Shown piece after piece: positions 41,458 through 49,466 of a stretch of DNA of 54,495 nt; positions within the stretch are counted from its first letter, which is position 1, and each line of letters opens with the position of its first letter. The position numbers were made by a program, and so were the translations under genes. The notes beneath the pieces were generated by a model. That model made no database searches. It worked only from the letters and a program-made list of their open reading frames with translations, and had not been told where the DNA came from. Origin of the DNA: an uncultured Oscillospiraceae bacterium (GTDB lineage Bacteria > Bacillota > Clostridia > Oscillospirales > Acutalibacteraceae); NCBI GenBank assembly GCA_902478605.1, contig CABSLQ010000012.1:1-54495 (forward strand). Direction: 5' to 3'.

Positions 41458-42582
41458 TTATTCTTTATAACCGAGGGTGCCGTTGGCCGCCGCCTTCAGA
41501 TATGCGTTGATAAACCCGTCGATTTCGCCGTCCATCACGGCGCTGATATTGCCCATCTCAAAGCCGGTACGGTGATCCTTGACGAGCGTATAGGGCATGA
41601 AGACATAGGAACGAATCTGGCTGCCCCAGGCGATCTGCGACTGGTTGCCCTTGATGTCGTCGATCTTTTCAAGATGCTCCCGTTCCTTGATTTCGATCAG
41701 CTTGGATTTGAGCATGCTCATCGCCTTGTCGCGGTTCTGGAACTGGCTGCGCTCATTTTGGCAGGCGACCACGATGCCGGTGGGGATATGGGTCAGACGC
41801 ACGGCAGAGGAGGTCTTGTTGATGTGCTGGCCGCCGGCACCGGAGGAACGGAACACGTCCATCTTGATGTCCTCCGGCCGGATATCCACCTCTACGCTGT
41901 CGTCAATTTCGGGGATGACCTCCAGCGCGGCAAAGGATGTGTGCCGGCGGCCGGAGGAATCAAAGGGGGAGATGCGCACCAGGCGGTGTACCCCGGCTTC
42001 CCCTTTCAGATAACCATAGACATTGGTGCCGAGAATTTCAATCGAGGCGCTTTTGAGCCCCGCTTCGTCCCCGTCGAGATAATCGAGTATTTTATACTGG
42101 AACCCGTGCTTCTCCGCCCAGTGGGTGTACATGCGATAGAGCATCTCGGCCCAGTCCTGCGCTTCGGTGCCGCCGGCGCCGGCGTGAAAGGTGAGGATGG
42201 CATCCTTGGCGTCGTATTCGCCCGAGAGCAGGGTGGCGAGCCGCTGCTTGTCGATTTCCGCCGCGATGGCATCCACGCCGGCCGTGCACTCGTCGAGCAG
42301 CGAAGCATCTTCCTCTTCGTTGGCCAGCTCGATCAGCGTGTGGGTATCGTGATAGTCGGCCTCCAGCTGATGATACGCTTCAATTTTGGATTTGAGGATG
42401 GCGTTTTTCTGCACCACCTTCTGGGCGGCGTCCATGTCATCCCAAAAGCCGTCGGCCGCCGTCTGCGCATCCAGCTCTTCCGCCTCGTGTTCCATTTGTT
42501 TAATCCCGACGGCATGGGCCAGATCCTCGATTTCGGGGAGCAGCGCCTCGAGCCGCAGGCGCAGTTCTTCGTATTGCAGCAT
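41458..42582 (-). CDS. prfB: Peptide chain release factor 2, without the programmed frameshift
   Basis: RF2 recognises UAA and UGA and triggers peptide release. The 374-residue protein has the stop-codon tripeptide SPF (205-207, in RISPFDSSGRRHTSF) and the catalytic GGQ (250-252). Most bacterial prfB genes need a +1 frameshift at a UGA near codon 26; here one continuous frame runs from MLQYEELRLRLEALLPEIED through MEHEAEELDAQ, so that autoregulation is absent. AAGGGA lies about 11 nt before ATG 42582. Confidence 0.96.
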   Translation of the reverse strand: MLQYEELRLRLEALLPEIEDLAHAVGIKQMEHEAEELDAQTAADGFWDDMDAAQKVVQKNAILKSKIEAYHQLEADYHDTHTLIELANEEEDASLLDECTAGVDAIAAEIDKQRLATLLSGEYDAKDAILTFHAGAGGTEAQDWAEMLYRMYTHWAEKHGFQYKILDYLDGDEAGLKSASIEILGTNVYGYLKGEAGVHRLVRISPFDSSGRRHTSFAALEVIPEIDDSVEVDIRPEDIKMDVFRSSGAGGQHINKTSSAVRLTHIPTGIVVACQNERSQFQNRDKAMSMLKSKLIEIKEREHLEKIDDIKGNQSQIAWGSQIRSYVFMPYTLVKDHRTGFEMGNISAVMDGEIDGFINAYLKAAANGTLGYKE

Positions 42583-42688
42583 ATATAAACCATTCCCTTA
42601 TAACATGATAGCTGTTTCATTATATAAGATAGAATGCCCCTTGTAAAGAAAAATTTCCAAAAAGCTGCGTTTCCGGGCGCATGGGGGC

Positions 42689-42717
42689 TTGACGCCGGGG
42701 GCGAGGACTGCTATAAT
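42689..42717 (+). promoter_or_regulatory. Promoter of rpsF-ssb-rpsR
   Basis: TTGACG (42689-42694), 17 nt, TATAAT (42712-42717). Confidence 0.85.
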
Positions 42718-42755
42718 ACTTTGGTGCCGTTTTCGGCATGCGTTATATTTTAACG

Positions 42756-42802
42756 CTTCCTTGCCTCTCCCGCCGTGGGGAGGCCATCAGACCGTAAGGA
42801 GG
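42756..42802 (+). promoter_or_regulatory. S6:S18-type autoregulatory leader
   Basis: CTTCCTT (42756-42762) pairs fully with AAGGAGG (42796-42802), the SD of rpsF. An upper stem GCCTC...GAGGC (42763-42784) stands above it. The 3' side carries a bulge CATCAGACCGT with the CCG that resembles the S18-binding site of 16S rRNA helix 22. Binding of S6:S18 would hide the SD and repress the operon. The fit to this known Firmicutes element is by eye. Confidence 0.75.
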
Positions 42803-42810
42803 TGCAACAA

Positions 42811-43110
42811 ATGCCCACAGTAAAAGGTTCCTATGAGGCTGTCTTCATCTTCTCCATGACGCTGGGGGAAGAGGGCGTTGCGGAGATCAAGGAGAAGTTT
42901 AAATCCCTGATCGAGCAGAACGCGGAGATCGGCGAAATCGATGAGTGGGGCAAGCGCCGGCTCGCCTATCTCATCAACGATGAAGCGGACGGTTTCTATG
43001 TGCTGTACAACTTTGTCAGCGGGCCGGAATTCCCGGCGGAGCTGGACCGCGTCGCCAAAATCACCGACGGTGTGCTCCGTTCGATGATTATCCGTAAGGA
43101 AGAGCAGTAA
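42811..43110 (+). CDS. rpsF: Ribosomal protein S6
   Basis: S6 binds 16S rRNA with S18 in the platform of the small subunit. The 99-residue protein shows YEAVFIFSMTLGEEGV, EIDEWGKRRLAYLINDEADG and FYVLYNFVSG, all typical. ATG 42811 follows the SD AAGGAGG in the leader structure; the frame to 42775 is upstream noise. It is first in the standard rpsF-ssb-rpsR operon. Confidence 0.97.
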   Translation: MPTVKGSYEAVFIFSMTLGEEGVAEIKEKFKSLIEQNAEIGEIDEWGKRRLAYLINDEADGFYVLYNFVSGPEFPAELDRVAKITDGVLRSMIIRKEEQ

Positions 43111-43124
43111 GGGGAGGAGACGTT

Positions 43125-43574
43125 ATGAACGTTGTTTGCTTGCTGGGCCGGCTGACCGCCGACCCCGAACTTCGGCATACCGCTTCCCAGATTCCTGTGA
43201 CGAGCTTTAGCATCGCGGTCGACCGCACTTACCAGTCCAAGGGACAGGAAGGACGGCAGGCCGACTTCATCAACATTGTCGCCTGGCGGCAGACCGCGGA
43301 GTTCATCACCCGGTATTTCCGCAAGGGACAGCGCATCGCGCTGCAGGGATCGCTGCAGTCCCGCAACTATACGGATAAGGACGGCAACAAACGCACGGCC
43401 TATGAGGTCGTGGTGGACAACGCTTTCTTTGCAGAGTCCAAGAACAGCGGGTCAAACGACGGCCCGCGTTATGATTCCCAGATTCCCCCGTACGGCGAAT
43501 CGCAGCCCGCTTTTTCCACCGCCAATGCCGGCGATTTTGAGGAAATTATCGGGGACGACGATCTGCCCTTCTAA
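43125..43574 (+). CDS. ssb: Single-stranded DNA-binding protein
   Basis: SSB coats single-stranded DNA at forks and repair sites. The 149-residue protein has an N-terminal OB fold (MNVVCLLGRLTADPELRHT, FINIVAWRQTAEF), a flexible linker and the conserved acidic tip DDDLPF that recruits partner proteins. It sits 14 nt after rpsF. Confidence 0.97.
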   Translation: MNVVCLLGRLTADPELRHTASQIPVTSFSIAVDRTYQSKGQEGRQADFINIVAWRQTAEFITRYFRKGQRIALQGSLQSRNYTDKDGNKRTAYEVVVDNAFFAESKNSGSNDGPRYDSQIPPYGESQPAFSTANAGDFEEIIGDDDLPF

Positions 43575-43595
43575 AAGAAAAGGAGGCCTGTACTC

Positions 43596-43856
43596 ATGGC
43601 TGAGAAAATCGAACGCGCGGAGCGTCCGGCCGGCCGCGGAGGCCGCAAGGGCCGCCGGAAGGTCTGCCAGTTCTGCGTGGACAAGGTCGAGAGCATCGAC
43701 TACAAGGACGTGGCCCGTCTGCGCCGCTTCATGTCCGAGCGGGCGAAGATCCTTCCGCGCCGCGTGACCGGTACCTGTGCCCGGCATCAGCGGGAACTGA
43801 CGGTGGCCATTAAACGTGCCCGTCAGATTGCGCTTCTCCCCTTCGTGAGCGAATAA
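43596..43856 (+). CDS. rpsR: Ribosomal protein S18
   Basis: S18 partners S6 on 16S rRNA. The 86-residue protein has a basic N-terminal tail (RPAGRGGRKGRRK), a Cys pair (CQFC) and the family core IDYKDVARLRRFMSERAKIL with RRVTGTCARHQRELTVAIKRAR. Confidence 0.97.
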   Translation: MAEKIERAERPAGRGGRKGRRKVCQFCVDKVESIDYKDVARLRRFMSERAKILPRRVTGTCARHQRELTVAIKRARQIALLPFVSE

Positions 43857-43871
43857 AATTTTCGGTATCAA

Positions 43872-43904
43872 ACGCCCTTCTGCCAATGCAGAGGGGCGTT
43901 TTTC
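43872..43904 (+). terminator. Terminator of rpsF-ssb-rpsR
   Basis: ACGCCCTTCTGC (43872-43883) pairs with GCAGAGGGGCGT (43888-43899), followed by T's. The next 160 nt show no clear gene. Confidence 0.9.
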
Positions 43905-44066
43905 CTGTCTTTTGGAGACCGCGCACCGTTTCGGCGGACATGCATACAATAGAATAGCGCACAAACAGAATGGATTTTTCACGCGGCGATTGTATAAAAA
44001 AATTCCTGCAGGCAATCCTAAAACTGTTCGAACATATCGCTGCCGGCCGCTGAACGGGAGCCGTCA

Positions 44067-44080
44067 GATAAGCGCTTATC
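44067..44080. promoter_or_regulatory. 14-bp palindrome before mazF (possible operator)
   Basis: GATAAGCGCTTATC is a perfect palindrome 37 nt before the mazF start codon. Toxin genes are often repressed through such sites, but the regulator here is unknown. Confidence 0.5.
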
Positions 44081-44116
44081 CGGCCGTTTGTATGCAACCA
44101 AAAAACAGGAGTGAGA

Positions 44117-44494
44117 ATGGTGAACATTCGTCGAGGCGATATCTATTATGCGGATCTCAGCCCCGTGGTCGGGTCAGAGCAGGGGGGGATCCGCCCGGTC
44201 CTTATCGTGCAGAATGATGTGGGCAACCGGTTCAGCCCCACCGTCATTGCGGCCGCCATCACCAGCCAGAAGGATAAAGCGCGGCTGCCCACGCATATAC
44301 AGCTTAATTCCGCGGGAAGCGGCCTTGCCCGGGACTCCATCGTGCTTCTCGAGCAGATCCGGACCATTGACAAGCGCCGCTTGAAGGAGCATATGGGCCG
44401 GCTGGATCCGGGATCCATGTCGCGCGTGGATGAAGCGCTGCAAATCAGTTTCGGACTGGATGCGGACAACCGTGCGCAGAGACGGGCTACATAA
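44117..44494 (+). CDS. mazF: MazF/PemK-family endoribonuclease toxin
   Basis: MazF-type toxins cut mRNA at short sequences. The 125-residue protein has the family start VNIRRGDIYYADLSPVVGSEQGGIRPVLIVQND (cited by its ends), TVIAAAITSQKDKARLPTHI, and a C-terminal RTIDKRRLKEHMGRL with the Thr and Arg expected at the active site. ATG 44117 has AGGAG 5 nt before it; the frame is open from 44111. In Firmicutes the antitoxin gene mazE normally lies just upstream; none is seen here. Confidence 0.93.
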   Translation: MVNIRRGDIYYADLSPVVGSEQGGIRPVLIVQNDVGNRFSPTVIAAAITSQKDKARLPTHIQLNSAGSGLARDSIVLLEQIRTIDKRRLKEHMGRLDPGSMSRVDEALQISFGLDADNRAQRRAT

Positions 44495-44537
44495 TCGCCC
44501 GTGTTATGCCCCAGTCAACAGAGAAAGGATGTCGGAA

Positions 44538-44723
44538 ATGCCCAATTTGACAGCTCGTGAGCTCACCTCCCTTGAGGACCAGCTCAGCGCCGAACAGCTT
44601 CTGGTGAAAAAATTTAAGGCCTACGCCGCACTGAGCGCCGATCCCCAGCTCAAAACCCAGTACGAACAGATTGCCGGGCAGCATCAAAGCCACTTCGATC
44701 GGCTGCTGGCGCTGCTGAGCTGA
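44538..44723 (+). CDS. Small helical protein, coat-protein linked (61 aa)
   Basis: It starts MPNLTARELTSLEDQLSAEQ and is wholly alpha-helical, with KKFKAYAALSADPQLKTQYEQ and a final helix QSHFDRLLALLS. The pattern matches small ferritin-like proteins found before CotF genes in Clostridia. AAAGGA lies 8 nt before ATG 44538. It probably belongs to the spore surface with the next gene. Confidence 0.75.
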   Translation: MPNLTARELTSLEDQLSAEQLLVKKFKAYAALSADPQLKTQYEQIAGQHQSHFDRLLALLS

Positions 44724-44757
44724 GAATTATTGTCAAGCGAAAGGAATGAGCAAAAGC

Positions 44758-45042
44758 ATGAACCAGAACGCCGCCTCCGGCCTCGCCATGCAGGACAAAG
44801 AACTGCTGAGCGATGCCCTGAACGCACAGAAGCAGATAACCGGCGCATATGATACCTGCGCCAACGAGTGTGCGACGCCCGCCATACGGGATGAGATGCT
44901 CAGCATCCTGCGGGAAGAACACACGATCCAAGCCAGGGTATTCACCGAGCTGCAGAAGCGCGGCTGGTACCCGACGCCCATGGCGGAGGAACAAAAGCTT
45001 CAGAACGCCAGACAGAAATTCGCCGGCCAGTTCGGACAATAA
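44758..45042 (+). CDS. CotF-family spore coat protein
   Basis: This protein of about 94 residues has the CotF-like ferritin-type helices: MQDKELLSDALNAQKQITGA, YDTCANECATPAIRDEMLSI and EEHTIQARVFTELQKRGWYP. CotF proteins are structural parts of the spore coat. ATG 44746 is an alternative start, but it is too close to AAAGGA. Confidence 0.88.
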   Translation: MNQNAASGLAMQDKELLSDALNAQKQITGAYDTCANECATPAIRDEMLSILREEHTIQARVFTELQKRGWYPTPMAEEQKLQNARQKFAGQFGQ

Positions 45043-45051
45043 CCGAATTTA

Positions 45052-45094
45052 CCGCCTTTCCATCGGTTTTACCGAAGGAGGCGGCTCTTTTTTT
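45052..45094 (+). terminator. Terminator of the coat protein genes
   Basis: CCGCCTTTC (45052-45060) pairs with GAAGGAGGCGG (45074-45084) with one bulge, followed by a long T-run. Confidence 0.8.
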
Positions 45095-45109
45095 GTCATG
45101 AATTGTCGG

Positions 45110-45138
45110 TTGCATTTCCCGCAGAGATATGACATAAT
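45110..45138 (+). promoter_or_regulatory. Promoter of the CD225/DUF2752 cluster
   Basis: TTGCAT (45110-45115), 17 nt, CATAAT (45133-45138), 100 nt before the start of the first gene. Confidence 0.65.
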
Positions 45139-45238
45139 GATAATATAGATCAATAAGTAAGCGGAAGGGCCGCGGCAGCAAAAAGGCGGCGGTAACCCGT
45201 CCGTCGGGCTGGCCCCGGTAAGAAATGGAGGATCCTTT

Positions 45239-45829
45239 ATGGCAACTTGTCCTTATTGCGGCGCGCAGGTAGCAGATACCGCCGCTTTCTGCACCCAGTG
45301 CGGCGGTGCGCTGATGCCAAAACCGCAGGAGCCGGCGCCGCCCACGCCCACGCCGGAAAACCCGGCGCCTCCGTCCGCGGAACAGCCGCAGGTGCCGCCG
45401 CAGCCAACCTACATACCGCCGAATACGCCGCCGGCCGGCACACCGCCACCTTATACGCCGCCGACGGGAAATCCGCCGCCCTATGTGCCGCCAACGGGGT
45501 ATACCCCGCCGACAGGCGGTCAGCCGTATGCACCGCCGCCTTATAATCCATACGGGCAGCCCTCTCCATACGGTTATCCGTATCAACCGAACATGCCGGC
45601 CTCTAGCGGCCAGCTCAATACGGGCCTTCTGATATGGTCCATCCTGAATATTATTCTGTGCTGTACACCGCTCGGTATTGCCGGCCTCGTCTACACCATC
45701 ATGGCACACAATGCCACGAGTGCCGAGGAGGAGGCGAAGCGGCTTGACACGACGAAGACGCTCAATCTAATCGGTACGATCGGGGGCTTTATAGCCATCC
45801 TCCTATTTGTCATAATAGGGATCGTCTGA
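45239..45829 (+). CDS. Zinc-ribbon, Pro-rich CD225/dispanin-type membrane protein (A)
   Basis: The N-terminus is a zinc ribbon (Cys4, Cys7, Cys18, Cys21). A Pro/Tyr-rich linker of about 100 residues with repeated YTPPTG and PP motifs follows. The end is a two-helix CD225-type membrane domain (LNTGLLIWSILNIILCC...AGLVYTIMAHNATSAEEEAKRLDTTKTLNLIG, cited by its ends). CD225/dispanin proteins in animals include the IFITMs; bacterial ones have no settled role. SD GGAGGA. A related gene lies 530 bp downstream. Confidence 0.88.
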   Translation: MATCPYCGAQVADTAAFCTQCGGALMPKPQEPAPPTPTPENPAPPSAEQPQVPPQPTYIPPNTPPAGTPPPYTPPTGNPPPYVPPTGYTPPTGGQPYAPPPYNPYGQPSPYGYPYQPNMPASSGQLNTGLLIWSILNIILCCTPLGIAGLVYTIMAHNATSAEEEAKRLDTTKTLNLIGTIGGFIAILLFVIIGIV

Positions 45830-45876
45830 AGAGGAAGGCGTTGCATGACAAAGCGATATAATGGCTTATAGTGGTT

Positions 45877-46326
45877 ATGAACGAAACAAAAATGCCGTTG
45901 CCGTGGTGGAGAAGAACGATCGCATCCATGCCGTTTCGGGTGGCTTTCGGTGTGGGGATTCCGGCGGCCGCGCTTAGCGGCCTGCTCTTCCTGTACCGCT
46001 ACGGGAACCCCTTCGTCTGTGCGTTCCATTTTTTTACAGGGTTGTATTGCCCGGGCTGCGGCTCGGGCCGGGCGCTCACCGCTCTGCTCCACGGGCAGTT
46101 TCTTGCGGCGCTGCACGACAATGTGCTGTTTGTCCTTGCCCTGCCGCTTGTCGCCTATTTTCTGCTGAAGCAGTATATCCGTCTGACCTTTCGGCGGGAT
46201 GTGCTGCCCATCTTCAGTACCTCGTGGCGTATGTACAAGCTGGTGATGTGGGGCATTCTGATTTTTTGGATCCTGCGCAATATACCGCTTTTTCCCTTTA
46301 CGTTGTTGGCCCCCCTGCCGGGGTGA
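45877..46326 (+). CDS. DUF2752 membrane protein
   Basis: The 149-residue protein has a short helix, then FFTGLYCPGCGSGRALTALLHG, the diagnostic Cys-rich loop of DUF2752, and further membrane helices. Function is unknown. It lies between two CD225 genes, an arrangement common in Firmicutes and Bacteroidetes. GTG 45871 is an alternative start; the SD is poor either way, and a TATAAT at 45857 may give a separate transcript. Confidence 0.85.
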   Translation: MNETKMPLPWWRRTIASMPFRVAFGVGIPAAALSGLLFLYRYGNPFVCAFHFFTGLYCPGCGSGRALTALLHGQFLAALHDNVLFVLALPLVAYFLLKQYIRLTFRRDVLPIFSTSWRMYKLVMWGILIFWILRNIPLFPFTLLAPLPG

Positions 46327-46360
46327 ACATAAAATTTGCTTTTGAGGAGGCTAAAATCTT

Positions 46361-46810
46361 ATGGCAGTTTGTCCGAAATGCAATGCGAATGTCCCCGATA
46401 ATGCGGCCGTCTGTCCGCAGTGCGGCGCGGCCATGCCGCCGGCGCCGGCCCAGCCGGCTGCCCCGGTTTATCAGCAGCCCGCCGCTCCGATTTATCAGCA
46501 GCCTGTGTATCAGCAGCCTGTGTATCAGCAGCCCTACGGCAATCCGCCGAGCGGCCAGATGAACACCGGCATGCTGGTGTGGTCCATCATCAATATTTTC
46601 CTGTGTACCATTCTGGGTATCATTGGGCTGGTCTTCACCGTGACGGCCAAAAGCGCCATGACGGCCGAGGAAGAACAGAGCAAGCTGAAGACCGCCAAAA
46701 CGCTGAATATCATCGGCACGATTTTGGGCGTTCTTTCGGTAATCGTGACCATCATCTATGTGGTGGTGGTCGTGGGGACGGTTGCCTCTATCGGCAGCCT
46801 ATATTATTAA
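46361..46810 (+). CDS. Zinc-ribbon CD225/dispanin-type membrane protein (B)
   Basis: This 149-residue paralogue of the first CD225 gene has a zinc ribbon at Cys4/7/18/21, a short linker with the repeat VYQQP, and the CD225 membrane domain (MNTGMLVWSIINIFLCTILG, then KSAMTAEEEQSKLKTAKTLNIIG). Its tail is less basic. GAGGAGG precedes the ATG. It ends before a strong terminator. Confidence 0.88.
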   Translation: MAVCPKCNANVPDNAAVCPQCGAAMPPAPAQPAAPVYQQPAAPIYQQPVYQQPVYQQPYGNPPSGQMNTGMLVWSIINIFLCTILGIIGLVFTVTAKSAMTAEEEQSKLKTAKTLNIIGTILGVLSVIVTIIYVVVVVGTVASIGSLYY

Positions 46811-46824
46811 TAGACAAATCGAAA

Positions 46825-46855
46825 ACCGGCCCGGAGGATTCCTCCGGGCCGGTTC
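46825..46855. terminator. Terminator between convergent CD225 and YfhO genes
   Basis: ACCGGCCCGGAGG (46825-46837) pairs with CCTCCGGGCCGGT (46841-46853). Confidence 0.9.
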
Positions 46856-46856
46856 T

Positions 46857-49466
46857 TTATGTATCCGTTTCGTCCGAATCGTCGGGACTGCGCGGGTATA
46901 GCTTATAAAGATCAAAGTCGTGCGGCGGATCGCCCTGCTCCTCGCGGGGGAGAATGGACGACAGGGGAACGTCGGCCGACGGGGGAGGAACGGCCGCTTC
47001 CGTCCCGGTCGCCGCCTCGTCCGGGGCGGCGGAGAATTCCTCGTCCAGCCGGCGGCGCATGCGCTTATCAAACAGCCGCATCAGCGGCAGATACAGTGCG
47101 AAGAGCACCACGGCGCCGCCCGATATGGCCGCCCCGTACAGCAGCCCCGGCGTCATATAGTCAAACCGGATGGTGACATCCTCCCCGGCAGGGCACACCA
47201 CCGCCATAAAGCCGACGTTCACCTTCAAAATTTCCGCCGGCTGGCCATTGACGGTGGCGGACCACCCCTCCTCATAGGGGACGCTGAAAAAGACAAGATT
47301 TTCGCTGTCCAGCGAAATGGTTGCGGTAAACCCGCGGTTATTCCGCCGGAAGGTGGAAGCGGTCTGCTCCCGCCGGTCGGCACAGTCGGCAGCATACGCT
47401 TCTTCGGTGAAGATTTCGGCGCTCTCATCCATGACGGGCAGCCGCGCGCTCACGATTTCTTCGTCCGCGTCTTCCACCACCAGCGCCTTGAGCAGCGCCA
47501 GCTCACGATGGTTCTGCGACATGGCGTCGTACTGGGAGCGGGTCATATACTGATCGTAGGTAAAGCCCATAGGAATATAGTTGTCATTTTCATAAATGAG
47601 GAAGCCGTTCTGTTTATCGTAATAGCTCCAGCCGGGCATTTTGGTTTCGCCGTCCACCAGGAAGAAATCTTCCGGATCCTTATATTCCTTATACACCGGA
47701 TCCTCGTTGGCGTAGTCAAAAAGCCAGCGGGTGGAAAGCAGGCTGCGCACGGCATAATGCTGCGATTCGGGCCGGCTGCCCACACTGCGCTGAACGCCGA
47801 TGGTGGGATAAAACTCCATAATCGAACCGGGCACGATGCTGTGGAAGGCGTTGATGGAGGAGAGCCCCCAGAACATCCCCTGGTTGTCCATCCCCGCGTT
47901 CATATCGACCCGGGAAAACTGGGTGGCATCCTCCTGCTGGTCAGGCAGATGAATCTTGTCGCCCCCGCGGATCCCCTGCTCAATGACGAAGTGGGAGGTG
48001 TAATTGGAATTCGCCTTGCCCAGACCGAGGAAGTACCAGCTGTAAATCAGGGAAATGCTGGCCACCACGCCGACACTCCAGCGGTAGAAGATGGGGCGAT
48101 CGTTTTGGAATACCACGACGAGCAGCCAGGCCAGCGCGAGAGACACCAGCGCGATCGCCACGTAAATCCAGAAGCGGTCGACGTGCTTCATCAGGCCGAT
48201 GGTCAGCTGGCCGGTTTCTTCATCCGGTTCCCAGCTTTCCGGCATGAAGCCGATGAATAGGGCGAAGGCCGCCGTCACGCCGAAGGACCAGCCGAAGGCG
48301 TGCTTCCATTCGACGGGGTGCTCCTCCGCCTCTTCGAAGCAGCGCACCGTCGCCAGCACGAGCAGCAGCACCATCATATAGTACCACCGGGCGTAATACA
48401 CCCAGTTGAACAGCTGGAACATGGCGTTGAGTCCCGGGATGATGGCGCAGAAGAAGCAGATGATCAGCATGCGGCGCAGCCAGTCACGGTGCCGGCGGGA
48501 CTGGAAATACGCGATGGCGCCCGTGCAGCCGAACACCGGCAGCCAGGCCGACATGGAAGCCCATTTGTTGTCCGAATCGGGGAAAAAGTTTTCGCGCGCC
48601 GGGATATCCTGGGGGAAGAAGAAGGAATGGATGACGTCGTAGAAACGCTGCGGCTTGTTGTAAATGAGGAAATCCCATCCGCCGATATAGCTTTCGGTGC
48701 GGGGATTCTGAATCACGGCGAAATAGGAGGGGAGCAGCAGAATGGCCGCGCCCGCCGTACCGACGACCGCCTCAAACAGCAGCCAGAGGAATTTGGACAG
48801 GGTGCATTCCCAGTCCCCCGAAAACAGGCGCACAAACCAGTAGATAACCAGGAAAAACACCTGGCCGATGAAGAAATAATAGTTGGACAGCGCACTGAGA
48901 AACACCGTGACGGCGAAGAAGCCGCGGCGCCCGTCCTTCATATACATCTCGAGGCTCAGCAGCATCAGAGGAAAATAGACGATGGCCTCGTGGAAGTGAT
49001 TGAAAAATACGTTGTAGATGGAGAAGCCGGAAAAGGCGTAAAGCAGGCCGCCCATCACGGCGTAATCGGGACGCACGAACCGGCGCAGATAGGCGTAGGC
49101 GGTCAGGGAAGAGAAAGCGAACTTCAGCATGAGCAGCGGGGCCATCAGATAGGGAACCGCCGCGCTCGGAAAGGGCAGCGTCAGCCAGAAGAAGGGGCTG
49201 CCGAGCAGATAGAAGGAATAGGAGCCGATAAAATTGGCACCGAGATCGGTTTCCCAGTTCCAGAAAATATTGCCTGACCGCACCGCGTCGTGCGCCATGC
49301 GGTAAAACGGGATCTGCTGTACGTTGAAATCCCCGTAATAGATGAAATAGCCTTTATCAATGATGAGAAAAGGCAAAAACAGCAGGAACGCCATAAGCAG
49401 CGCGAGTAAAAACGCCTGCCGGGCGCGTCCTTTCGGTTTGATGAGGGAATGAGCGGCTTGTGTCAC
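46857..49466 (-). CDS. YfhO-family membrane protein
   Basis: This large polytopic protein (869 residues, about a dozen helices in the first half) matches YfhO-type membrane proteins. Members may glycosylate lipoteichoic acid or related polymers in B. subtilis. Signatures seen are YYGDFNVQQIPFYRM in the first loop, LLYAFSGFSIYNVFFNHFHEA and a long extracellular domain near 490-760 with VDMNAGMDNQGMF. It starts with GTG 49466 and overlaps the preceding gene's stop by 4 bases (GTGA), so the two are coupled. Confidence 0.9.
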   Translation of the reverse strand: MTQAAHSLIKPKGRARQAFLLALLMAFLLFLPFLIIDKGYFIYYGDFNVQQIPFYRMAHDAVRSGNIFWNWETDLGANFIGSYSFYLLGSPFFWLTLPFPSAAVPYLMAPLLMLKFAFSSLTAYAYLRRFVRPDYAVMGGLLYAFSGFSIYNVFFNHFHEAIVYFPLMLLSLEMYMKDGRRGFFAVTVFLSALSNYYFFIGQVFFLVIYWFVRLFSGDWECTLSKFLWLLFEAVVGTAGAAILLLPSYFAVIQNPRTESYIGGWDFLIYNKPQRFYDVIHSFFFPQDIPARENFFPDSDNKWASMSAWLPVFGCTGAIAYFQSRRHRDWLRRMLIICFFCAIIPGLNAMFQLFNWVYYARWYYMMVLLLVLATVRCFEEAEEHPVEWKHAFGWSFGVTAAFALFIGFMPESWEPDEETGQLTIGLMKHVDRFWIYVAIALVSLALAWLLVVVFQNDRPIFYRWSVGVVASISLIYSWYFLGLGKANSNYTSHFVIEQGIRGGDKIHLPDQQEDATQFSRVDMNAGMDNQGMFWGLSSINAFHSIVPGSIMEFYPTIGVQRSVGSRPESQHYAVRSLLSTRWLFDYANEDPVYKEYKDPEDFFLVDGETKMPGWSYYDKQNGFLIYENDNYIPMGFTYDQYMTRSQYDAMSQNHRELALLKALVVEDADEEIVSARLPVMDESAEIFTEEAYAADCADRREQTASTFRRNNRGFTATISLDSENLVFFSVPYEEGWSATVNGQPAEILKVNVGFMAVVCPAGEDVTIRFDYMTPGLLYGAAISGGAVVLFALYLPLMRLFDKRMRRRLDEEFSAAPDEAATGTEAAVPPPSADVPLSSILPREEQGDPPHDFDLYKLYPRSPDDSDETDT

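Noticed and set aside
44028..44040. GTTCGAAC as a LexA/SOS box
   Set aside because: The half-sites are in the wrong order and spacing for the Gram-positive SOS box (GAAC-N4-GTTC).
43971..44054. 27-codon frame (MDFSRGDCIKKFLQAILKLF) as a mazE antitoxin or toxic peptide
   Set aside because: It has no SD, no antitoxin features and a weak promoter context; chance is more likely.
48300..49277. Long plus-strand frame opposite the YfhO gene
   Set aside because: Low-complexity Gln/Glu/Arg-rich translation without recognisable domains or an SD; it is the shadow of the minus-strand gene.
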